DNA of 8,310 bases, from positions 1-8,310 of the forward strand of contig DATJNS010000149.1 in NCBI GenBank assembly GCA_035507915.1, given 5' to 3'. The translations under genes and the position numbers were made by a program. Under the pieces are notes generated by a model. The model saw nothing but the letters and a program-made list of their open reading frames with translations. It did not search any database and was not told the DNA's origin. Below are positions 1 through 5,842 of the stretch, piece by piece (the first letter of the stretch is position 1; every line of letters starts with the position of its first letter). Origin of the DNA: JACQAI01 sp035507915 (GTDB taxonomy: Bacteria; Pseudomonadota; Alphaproteobacteria; Elsterales; Elsteraceae).

Positions 1-143
1 GCGTTGAACGTGCCGCCGCCCGAGGCCAGCCGAACGACGCAGATGTCGCCAGGAATGAGGCGCATCAGCGCGAAGACCAGCACGGCCGCCCCGAGCAGGG
101 TCGGGATCACGAGCACGACGCGACCGATGATGTAGCGATACAT
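1..143 (-). CDS. ABC transporter permease, DppB/OppB type (partial, N-terminus only)
   Basis: Only the first 47 codons are in the window; the rest runs off the left edge. Translation from the ATG at 143 begins MYRYIIGRVVLVIPTLLGAA. It shows a short basic cytoplasmic start, one hydrophobic membrane segment at about residues 8-28, then an RLIPGD motif and a glycine-rich SGGG stretch. This is the usual N-terminus of the DppB/OppB family of BPD_transp_1 inner-membrane permeases, which have six membrane segments and pair with a DppC/OppC partner. It is the last gene of the importer operon visible here, 118 bp after the preceding receptor gene. The frame stays open upstream of 143 but offers no ATG, GTG or TTG nearby, so 143 is the best start. 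Its Shine-Dalgarno is poor: an AAGG only 2 nt from the ATG. The substrate cannot be read from this fragment. Confidence 0.88.
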   Translation of the reverse strand, partial: MYRYIIGRVVLVIPTLLGAAVLVFALMRLIPGDICVVRLASGGGTFN

Positions 144-144
144 T

Positions 145-180
145 GCCTTGAGCTTCTGCGCCTTGAGCTTCTGGGCCTTG
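145..180. repeat. 15-bp tandem repeat just upstream of the permease start
   Basis: On the plus strand the unit gccttgagcttctgc occurs at 145-159 and again at 160-174 with one mismatch at the last base. A third partial copy, gccttg, covers 175-180. The array sits directly before the permease ATG, in the mRNA leader after the stem-loop. Read in the permease frame on the minus strand it would encode repeated Lys/Gln/Leu/Ala residues, but there is no start codon to use it. Function unknown; possibly slippage DNA that alters the ribosome binding site (each copy carries the AAGG). Confidence 0.7.
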
Positions 181-206
181 CGGTTCCGGGGCTTGGATCG
201 CCGGGT

Positions 207-242
207 CGGCGACCCCGCCGGCCGAAGCCGGCGGGGTCGCCG
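207..242 (-). promoter_or_regulatory. Intercistronic GC-rich stem-loop (16-bp stem, UUCG loop in the operon mRNA)
   Basis: Bases 207-222 are perfectly complementary to 227-242, with a 4-base loop at 223-226. In the minus-strand transcript the loop reads UUCG closed by C-G, an exceptionally stable tetraloop. The element lies 19 bases past the stop codon of the second receptor gene and 63 bp before the permease start. In the operon direction no T-tract follows, so it is not a standard intrinsic terminator for the operon. Such hairpins after binding-protein genes are known to protect upstream mRNA from 3' exonucleases and lower downstream expression. On the plus strand TTTTATCT follows directly, so it could terminate antisense transcription. 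The structure is certain; the role is inferred. Confidence 0.8.
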
Positions 243-261
243 TTTTATCTCCCTGGCCGGC

Positions 262-1875
262 CTACTTGTCGAGCCAGATGTTGGCCAGGTCCTGGTTCAC
301 GTAGTGGCTCGGGCTGATCTTCCAGCCGTGCACGTACGAGCGTTCCGGGACGATCCGGTTCCACCACAGCACCTGGATGGCGTGCGCCTCGGTATCGAGC
401 ACGCGGTTTTCGAACTCGCGCATCAGGACGCGCTGCTTGGCGAAATCGGTCTCGTGGATCATGGCGTCGTAGACGTCGATCTCCTTCTGGTCCTCGAACT
501 GGCCGTAGTTCTCCGTGTAGACCGTGTGCGGCAGGTATTTGCCGACGTCCATCGTCGGGTTGACGACGCCCTGGCAGTTGGCCTCGACGACGACGTCGAA
601 GTTGCCGCTGCGCATCGCCTCGAACCACGGGCCGGTCGGCACGACCTTCTGGGTCACGTGCAGCCCGACCTTGCTCCACTCGTCGATCACCCAGGTGCCG
701 ACGAACTTGTAGGGCTGATCGACGTTGCGGTTCAGCAGCTCGAACGTCAGCCCCTCGGCGCCGGCCTCCTTCAAGAGGCGCTTCGCCTCGGCGCGCGACT
801 TGTCGATGTCGGGCCAGAATCCGGCGACCTTCTGCAGCTCCGCCTTGGTCGCCGCGAACGGCGAGCCCGGGAACACGACGCCGCCGACCGTGTGCACGTC
901 GGCGATCTTGGCGAGCGCCGGCGCGCCGTGCCATTGGTCGATCGCCAGGGCGAGCGCGCGGCGCACCCGCACGTCGTCGAACGGCTTCTTCTTGTGATTG
1001 AAGGTGATCAGGTTGCCGCAGTTCCAGTCGCTGGTCTGCACCTTGATCTTGTCGCCCAGGTCCTTGACCAGCTCGTCGCGCGCCGACGGCGGCAGGCCGC
1101 GGAACTCCATGGCGGCACGATCGGCGCGGATGGCGTCGATGCGCACCGCCTGCTTGGGCGCGAACAGCCCGACGAAGCCGTCGAGGTAGGGCTCGCCCTT
1201 GTGGTAGTAGTCCGGATTGCGCGTCCCCTTGATCGACTGGCCGACCTCGTACGAGGCGAACTTGAACGGGCCGGAGCCCATGATGTTCTTCTCGTACCAG
1301 TGCGGATCCTTCTCCAGGATGTCCTTCTTGTAGATGTAGGCGAAGGGATCGGCGAGACCGGGCAGGAACGCGTTGCTCGCATACTTCAGGTGGAACACCA
1401 CGGTCGACGCGTCGGGCGCCTCGACCTTGTCGACCATGACGAAGTAGCTCTCGCGCGCGCTCGTCATGCCCTCGGGCGGATGCACGATGTACTGCCAGCT
1501 GGTCGCCACGTCGGCGGCGGTGAGCGGCGAGCCGTCGTGCCACTTGACGCCCGAGCGGATCTTGAACGTCCAGGTCTTGCCGTCGTCGGTCGGCTTCGGC
1601 ATCTCGGTGCACAGGTCGCACACGAAATCCGTGGTCGACGACGGATTGTCGGGATTGATGCGGATCAGCACGCTGTAGAACGGCGCGGTCGCGTGCACCA
1701 TCGCGTAGGTGGTCTCGCGATGGCCGTCGAAGCTCGGCGGCGCATCCGCCGGGATCATGTAGGTCAGGATGCCGCCGTGCTTCGGCGTTTCGGCGACGGC
1801 CGGGACGGCGCTCGCCGCCCCGACCGCGAGGATGGCGGCGAGACACGCCGCCCGCAGACTTTTCGTCCTTGTCAT
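262..1875 (-). CDS. ABC transporter substrate-binding protein, family 5 (second tandem copy)
   Basis: This 537-residue periplasmic receptor is of the SBP_bac_5 family (cluster C: dipeptide, oligopeptide, opine and nickel binders). It would deliver ligand to the permease encoded next. A Sec signal peptide of about 28 residues has a basic start (MTRTK), a hydrophobic core and an AVA cleavage site before ETPKHGG. The cysteine in the core does not form a lipobox, so a soluble protein is expected. Family features include the segment around GVKWHDG with LTAADV, then SGPFKF, RNPDYY, DVRVRRALALAID, and WWNRIVPERS near the C-terminus. The ATG at 1875 was chosen because a strong GGGAGG lies 8 nt upstream and the signal peptide follows; the 59 codons open before it are an out-of-frame reading of the previous gene's end. 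Four cysteines (86, 89, 286, 434) are shared with the paralogue. The ligand is not evident. Confidence 0.93.
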   Translation of the reverse strand: MTRTKSLRAACLAAILAVGAASAVPAVAETPKHGGILTYMIPADAPPSFDGHRETTYAMVHATAPFYSVLIRINPDNPSSTTDFVCDLCTEMPKPTDDGKTWTFKIRSGVKWHDGSPLTAADVATSWQYIVHPPEGMTSARESYFVMVDKVEAPDASTVVFHLKYASNAFLPGLADPFAYIYKKDILEKDPHWYEKNIMGSGPFKFASYEVGQSIKGTRNPDYYHKGEPYLDGFVGLFAPKQAVRIDAIRADRAAMEFRGLPPSARDELVKDLGDKIKVQTSDWNCGNLITFNHKKKPFDDVRVRRALALAIDQWHGAPALAKIADVHTVGGVVFPGSPFAATKAELQKVAGFWPDIDKSRAEAKRLLKEAGAEGLTFELLNRNVDQPYKFVGTWVIDEWSKVGLHVTQKVVPTGPWFEAMRSGNFDVVVEANCQGVVNPTMDVGKYLPHTVYTENYGQFEDQKEIDVYDAMIHETDFAKQRVLMREFENRVLDTEAHAIQVLWWNRIVPERSYVHGWKISPSHYVNQDLANIWLDK

Positions 1876-1907
1876 TGTCGTTGCCTCCCTGTTGTCGTTG
1901 CACCTCC
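1873..1907 (-). repeat. Duplicated Shine-Dalgarno module before the second receptor gene
   Basis: Plus-strand TTGTCGTTG-CCTCC occurs at 1875-1888, overlapping the start codon, and again at 1892-1907 with a 2-nt CA insertion. On the mRNA each copy is a GGAGG followed by CAACGACAA. Only the downstream copy is followed by an ATG; the upstream copy has AAC there. This looks like a small tandem duplication of the ribosome binding site. Whether the extra GGAGG matters for translation cannot be told. Confidence 0.6.
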
Positions 1908-1946
1908 GCCTTGTCGCGGTGCGACGCCGGTCCCCTGCCGGCTTCG

Positions 1947-3551
1947 CTATTTGTCCAGCCAGACGGTCGCCAGATCCTGATTGAGGTAGTGGCTCGGGCT
2001 GATCTTCCAGCCCTCGACGTACGAGCGCTCCGGAATGATCCGGTTCCACCACGGCATCACGATCATGACCGCCTGCTCGTCGAGCACGTACTTCTCGTAG
2101 GCCCGCATCGCCGTGCGCTGCGCCGGCTCGTCGGCCGCGTGCAGCAGCTTCTGATAGAGATCGATGTTCTTCTGGTCCTCGTAGTTGCCGTAGTTCTCAG
2201 GATAGACCGTGTGGGGCTCGAACTTGGCGACGTCGAGCACCGGGTTGACGACGGCCTGGCAGTTGAAATCGATCGTCACGTCGAACGTGTTGTTGCGCAG
2301 CCCGTCGTAGAACGGCCCGGTCGGCAGGACCTTCTGCGTGACCTTCAGGCCGACCTTGCTCCATTCGTCGATCACCCAGGTCGCGATGAACTTGTAGGGC
2401 TGGTCGACGTTGCGGTTCATCAGCTCGAACGACAGCCCCTCGGCGCCCGCCTCCTTCAACAAGCGCTTGGCCTCCTCGCGCGACTTGTTGATGTCGGACC
2501 AGTAGCCGGCGATCTGCTGCAGCTCGTCCTTGGTCGCCGCGAGCGGCGAGCCCGGGAACACGATGCCGCCGACCGTGTGCACGTTGGCGATCTTCGACAG
2601 CCCGGGCGCGCCGTGCCACTGGTCGATCGCGAGCGCCAGCGCGCGCCGCACCCGCACGTCGTCGAACGGCTTCTTCTTGTGGTTCGGCGTCACGAGGTTG
2701 ACGCAGTTCCAGTCGCTGGTCTGGACCTTGATCTTGTCGCCGAGCTCCTTGACGAGCTGATCGGAAGCCGACGGCGGCAGGCCGCGGAACTCCATCGCGG
2801 CGCGGTCGGCGCGGATCGCGTCGACGCGCACGGCCTGCTTGGGCGCGAAGATGCCGGTGATCGAGTCGAGGTACGGCAATCCCTTGTGGTAGTAGTCGGG
2901 ATTGCGCACGCCCTTGATCGACTGGCCGATCTCGTACGAGACGAACTTGAACGGGCCGGAGCCCATCACGTTCTTTTCGTACCAGTGCGGATCCTTCTCG
3001 AGCGTCTCCTTCTTGTAGATGAAGGCGAAGGGGTCGGCGAGCGCCGGGATGAAGGCCGGCGTCGCGAACTTCAGATGGAAGACGACGGTCGACGCGTCGG
3101 TCGCTTCGACCTTGTCGACCATGATCATGTAGCTCTCGCGCGCGCTCGACACGCCCTCGGGCGGGTGCACGATGTACTGCCAGCTCGTCGCCACGTCATA
3201 GGCCGTGAGCGGCGTGCCGTCGTGCCACTTGACGCCCGGGCGGATCTTGAAGCTGTAGGTCTTGCCGTCGTCGGTCGGCTTCGGCATCTCGGTGCACAGG
3301 TCGCACACGAAATCGGTGGTCGACGACGGATTGTTCGGATTGACCCGGATCAGCACGCTGTAGAACGGCGCGACCGCGTGCATGGTCGCGTAGGTCGTCT
3401 CGCGATGGCCGTCCAGGCTCGGCGGCGCGTCCGCCGGAATCATGTAGGTGAAGTCGCCGCCGTGCTTGGGCGTCTCGGCCGCATAGGCCGCACCGCCGGT
3501 CGCCAGCACGCCGCACAGCGCCGCAGCCAACAATATTCTTCGAGTCGACAT
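1947..3551 (-). CDS. ABC transporter substrate-binding protein, family 5 (first tandem copy)
   Basis: This 534-residue periplasmic receptor is in the same SBP_bac_5 family as its downstream neighbour. The signal peptide starts MSTRRILL, spans about 24 residues and ends at an AYA site before AETPKHGG. From the shared ETPKHGG onward both mature proteins are 509 residues and align without a gap, at about 78% identity by hand count. It carries the same landmarks: GVKWHDG, SGPFKF, RNPDYY, DVRVRRALALAID and WWNRIIPERS. Its cysteines at 83, 86, 283 and 431 match those of the paralogue. The ATG at 3551 was chosen for the signal peptide and for a GAAGGG 7 nt upstream; the long in-frame extension upstream is a shadow of the ATPase gene. 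It starts 26 bp after the ATPase stop codon and ends 71 bp before the second copy, so all are probably co-transcribed. Ligand unknown. Confidence 0.93.
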   Translation of the reverse strand: MSTRRILLAAALCGVLATGGAAYAAETPKHGGDFTYMIPADAPPSLDGHRETTYATMHAVAPFYSVLIRVNPNNPSSTTDFVCDLCTEMPKPTDDGKTYSFKIRPGVKWHDGTPLTAYDVATSWQYIVHPPEGVSSARESYMIMVDKVEATDASTVVFHLKFATPAFIPALADPFAFIYKKETLEKDPHWYEKNVMGSGPFKFVSYEIGQSIKGVRNPDYYHKGLPYLDSITGIFAPKQAVRVDAIRADRAAMEFRGLPPSASDQLVKELGDKIKVQTSDWNCVNLVTPNHKKKPFDDVRVRRALALAIDQWHGAPGLSKIANVHTVGGIVFPGSPLAATKDELQQIAGYWSDINKSREEAKRLLKEAGAEGLSFELMNRNVDQPYKFIATWVIDEWSKVGLKVTQKVLPTGPFYDGLRNNTFDVTIDFNCQAVVNPVLDVAKFEPHTVYPENYGNYEDQKNIDLYQKLLHAADEPAQRTAMRAYEKYVLDEQAVMIVMPWWNRIIPERSYVEGWKISPSHYLNQDLATVWLDK

Positions 3552-3577
3552 TTCCCTTCCCTTCGCTCTGCGCTTCG

Positions 3578-4576
3578 CTAGTTCACTTCGCTGCACGCCA
3601 CCCAATGGCCGGGCCTGAGCTCGCGCAGCTCGGGCCGGGCCTGCTTGCAGGTCTCGACCGCGCTCGGGCAGCGCGGATGGAATACGCAACCCGACGGCGG
3701 ATTGATCGGCGACGGGATCTCGCCCTTGGCCGGCCGGAAGGTGCGCGTCGCCTCGACGGTCGGGTCGGGCACCGGCACCGCGGCGAGCAGCGCCTGGGTG
3801 TAAGGATGCAGCGGATTGTCGAACAGCTCGTCGGCGTCGGCGAGCTCGACGATGCGCCCGAGATACATGACCGCGACGCGGTGGCAGAGATGCCGGACGA
3901 CCGACAGGTCGTGCGCGATGAACAGGTAGGTCAGCCCGAAGCGGCCGCGCAGGTCTTCGAGCAGGTTGACGACCTGTGCCTGGATCGACACGTCGAGCGC
4001 CGACACCGCCTCGTCGCACACGATGAACTCGGGCTCGAGCGCGAGCGCGCGCGCGATGCCGACGCGCTGGCGCTGGCCGCCCGACATCTCGTGCGGGTAG
4101 CGGTCGGCGAATCTCGGATTGAGGCCGCACACCGACAGGAGCTCGCGCACGCGCGCCGCGCGGTTCGCCGGATCGCGCTCGATGCCGTGCACCTTCATGG
4201 GCTCGCCGACGATGTCGCCCACCTTCATGCGCGGATTGAGCGAGCTGTAGGGGTCCTGGAAGATCACCTGGATGCGCCGGCGCAGCGCCAGCATGTCCTT
4301 GCGCGCGAGCTTGGTCACGTCGACGCCGTCATAGACGATCGCGCCCGCGGTCGGCTGCTCGAGCCTGAGGATGCAGCGCCCGGTCGTGGTCTTGCCGCAA
4401 CCGCTCTCGCCGACCAGCCCCAACGTCTCGCCGCGCCGGATCGTGAAGTCGACGCCGTCGACCGCCTTCACCTCGCCGATCACGCGCCGCGAGACGATCC
4501 CTTCGATCACCGGGAAGTGCATCCGCAGGCCCTTGACCTCGAGCAGCGGCGCGGCTTCGGCGAGAGACGTCGTCAT
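3578..4576 (-). CDS. ABC transporter ATP-binding protein, DppF/OppF type
   Basis: This 332-residue cytoplasmic ATPase powers the importer together with the DppD-type subunit. All nucleotide-binding motifs are intact: Walker A GESGCGKT (56-63), Q-loop Gln107, signature MSGGQRQR (164-171), Walker B ending in CDE with catalytic Glu189, and switch His222 in AHD. An N-terminal insertion (about residues 21-36) and the CDEAVSALDVSIQAQVVNLL wording are typical of the DppF/OppF subunit. The oligopeptide-transporter C-terminal domain starts near NPLHPYT (254-260) and carries four cysteines (297, 303, 310, 328). The ATG at 4576 overlaps the stop of the upstream ATPase gene in an ATGA, so translation is probably coupled. 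The frame is open further upstream but that is only the neighbour read out of frame. Length is normal for the family. Confidence 0.95.
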   Translation of the reverse strand: MTTSLAEAAPLLEVKGLRMHFPVIEGIVSRRVIGEVKAVDGVDFTIRRGETLGLVGESGCGKTTTGRCILRLEQPTAGAIVYDGVDVTKLARKDMLALRRRIQVIFQDPYSSLNPRMKVGDIVGEPMKVHGIERDPANRAARVRELLSVCGLNPRFADRYPHEMSGGQRQRVGIARALALEPEFIVCDEAVSALDVSIQAQVVNLLEDLRGRFGLTYLFIAHDLSVVRHLCHRVAVMYLGRIVELADADELFDNPLHPYTQALLAAVPVPDPTVEATRTFRPAKGEIPSPINPPSGCVFHPRCPSAVETCKQARPELRELRPGHWVACSEVN

Positions 4577-5574
4577 GCCGCAGCTCCAGCGGTGGCGAGG
4601 TCGCGGCTGCGGAAGCAGGCGGCGAAGTGTCCAGGCTCGCCGCCGGCGAGCTCGAGCGGCGGCCGCGCCTCGGCGCAGGCGTCGACCGCGAACCGGCAGC
4701 GCGCCCGGAACGCGCAACCGGCGTCGAGCCGCGTCAGGTCGGGCGGCTGGCCGTCGACCGGATCGAGGCGCGCCTGGCGCGGCCGGTCGAGCCGCGGCAC
4801 CGAGCGCAGCAGCGCCATCGTGTAGGGATGGCGCGGGTTGTGGTAGATCGCGGCGGCGCTGCCGCTCTCGACGATGCGCCCGGCGTACATCACGTTGACG
4901 CGGTTGGCGTAGCGCGCCACCACGCCCAGATTGTGCGTGATGATGATCAGCGCGACGCCGAGGCGGACGGTCAGCTCCTTCATCAGCTCGAGGATCTGCG
5001 CCTGGATCGTGACGTCGAGCGCCGTGGTCGGCTCGTCGGCGATGATCAGCTTGGGGTCGCAGGCCAGCGCGATCGCGATCATGACGCGCTGGCGCATGCC
5101 GCCCGACAGCTGGTGCGGATACTGCTTGAGGCGACGCTCGGGCTCGGCGATGCCGACCAGGCCGAGCAGCTCGACGGCGCGCCGCATCGCGGTCGCGCGA
5201 TCGGCGCCGCGGTGCTGCTCGACCGTCTCGGTGATCTGGCGGCCGATCGTCAGCACCGGGTTGAGCGAGGTCATCGGCTCCTGGAACACCATGCCGATCT
5301 CGCTGCCGCGCACCTCGCGCATCTCCTCGGCGCTGAGGCGCATCAGGTCGCGCCCGGCGAGCAGGACCTCGCCCGCGACGATGCGGCCCGGCGGGTCGGG
5401 GATCAGGCGGAGGATCGACAGCGCGCCGACCGACTTCCCCGAGCCGCTCTCGCCGACGATCGCCACCGTCTCGCCCTGCTCGACCGTGTATGACACGCCG
5501 TCGACCGCGCGCACGGTTCCGGCACCGGTGAGGAACTCGGTGTGCAAGCCTTTGACTTCTAGGAGCGGCGACAA
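4573..5574 (-). CDS. ABC transporter ATP-binding protein, DppD/OppD type
   Basis: This 333-residue cytoplasmic ATPase is the first gene of the importer operon. Motifs seen: Walker A GESGSGKS (41-48), Q-loop Gln98, signature LSGGMRQR (156-163), Walker B LIIADE with Glu181, and switch His214 in THN. TTALDVTIQAQILELM is typical of DppD/OppD. The C-terminal domain begins near NPRHPYT (246-252) and holds four cysteines (287, 293, 300, 320), a pattern that binds a [4Fe-4S] cluster in mycobacterial OppD. The start is a TTG. No ATG or GTG exists in frame between it and the upstream stop near 5617-5619, and starting at the next TTG (codon 10) would remove the first conserved strand, LLEVKGL. A GGAGG lies only 1 nt from this TTG, which is unusually close. 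Its last codons overlap the next ATPase gene by 4 bp. Confidence 0.94.
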   Translation of the reverse strand: MSPLLEVKGLHTEFLTGAGTVRAVDGVSYTVEQGETVAIVGESGSGKSVGALSILRLIPDPPGRIVAGEVLLAGRDLMRLSAEEMREVRGSEIGMVFQEPMTSLNPVLTIGRQITETVEQHRGADRATAMRRAVELLGLVGIAEPERRLKQYPHQLSGGMRQRVMIAIALACDPKLIIADEPTTALDVTIQAQILELMKELTVRLGVALIIITHNLGVVARYANRVNVMYAGRIVESGSAAAIYHNPRHPYTMALLRSVPRLDRPRQARLDPVDGQPPDLTRLDAGCAFRARCRFAVDACAEARPPLELAGGEPGHFAACFRSRDLATAGAAA

Positions 5575-5584
5575 TCCTCCCCCC
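5575..5584 (-). promoter_or_regulatory. Shine-Dalgarno abutting the TTG start of the first ATPase gene
   Basis: On the minus strand GGGGGGAGGA ends immediately before the TTG at 5574. The GGAGG core is separated from the start codon by a single A, where 5-9 nt is usual. Both the rare start codon and the tight spacing would predict weak initiation. This purine run is nevertheless the only plausible ribosome binding site for the gene, and it helps fix the start. Confidence 0.6.
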
Positions 5585-5619
5585 GGCGCATCGTGATACG
5601 GTTTTTTTGATTGGCCTCA

Positions 5620-5648
5620 GTGGTATCGGGGGCCCCGTGCCCTGTCAA
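5620..5648 (-). promoter_or_regulatory. Sigma70-like promoter of the ABC importer operon
   Basis: On the minus strand a perfect -35 hexamer TTGACA (plus-strand 5643-5648) is followed after exactly 17 bp by TACCAC (5620-5625), a 3-of-6 match to the -10 consensus. Transcription would start near 5613, leaving a leader of about 38 nt that contains an A7 run (5602-5608) and the Shine-Dalgarno before the TTG. The GC-rich spacer includes the 8-bp palindrome GGGGCCCC (5629-5636). The position just upstream of the first operon gene supports the call; the weak -10 lowers confidence. Confidence 0.5.
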
Positions 5649-5809
5649 CGTACACTGCGTGACGTCCAGCTAAGCGCTTGTTGGTGCGAAGATTCGCCGC
5701 ACGGCGCGGCGTCTCGGCCAGTGGGCAGACGGATGGGCGCCGGCCGGTTGCCAAGCGCACGCGACGCGCCGACTATGCCGGCGGCTGGGACGTGCGAGCA
5801 GGCGTCGGC
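5649..5809. other. Intergenic DNA between divergent transcription units
   Basis: This stretch between the operon promoter and the PLP enzyme gene shows no convincing gene. Reading frames are open because of high GC, but they lack recognisable protein features. A short inverted repeat GCGAA-GA-TTCGC lies at 5686-5697, about 75 bp upstream of the operon's predicted transcription start; this is a possible but weak operator. I could not identify a good plus-strand promoter for the PLP enzyme gene here. Confidence 0.4.
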
Positions 5810-5842
5810 ATGTGCGTGGGCGAACCCTCGGAGCGGCGGTGA
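5810..5842 (+). CDS. Possible 10-residue upstream ORF overlapping the PLP enzyme start
   Basis: ATG at 5810 opens a frame of ten codons (MCVGEPSERR) ending in TGA at 5840-5842. The TGA overlaps the proposed GTG start of the next gene as GTGA, the geometry of translational coupling or of a leader peptide. Its own Shine-Dalgarno is weak and no amino acid is over-represented as in an attenuator. It may be chance; alternatively the downstream protein starts earlier, at the GTG at 5812. Confidence 0.2.
   Translation: MCVGEPSERR

Noticed and set aside
207..250. Intrinsic terminator ending the importer operon
   Set aside because: The T-run follows the stem only on the plus strand. In the operon direction it precedes the stem as an A-run, and a permease gene of the same operon continues downstream.
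148..1980. Long plus-strand open frame antisense to the second receptor gene
   Set aside because: It is composed of repetitive Arg/Val/Leu/Asp/His-rich text with no domain, and results from GC-rich third positions of the real gene on the other strand.
1876..2052. N-terminal extension of the second receptor to an ATG at 2052
   Set aside because: The extra 59 codons are the 3' end of the first receptor read out of frame. The signal peptide and strong Shine-Dalgarno place the start at 1875.
1869..3581. Long plus-strand open frame antisense to the first receptor gene
   Set aside because: It mirrors the previous antisense frame because the two genes are paralogues, so the resemblance between the two antisense products is not independent support for coding.
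3605..4825. Plus-strand open frame antisense to the ATPase genes
   Set aside because: Low-complexity shadow spanning the ATPase gene junction; the minus strand carries complete ABC ATPase motifs.
5686..5697. GCGAA-GA-TTCGC as a firm operator site
   Set aside because: Five-base arms occur by chance in a region this size, and there is no second copy or regulator gene nearby to support it.
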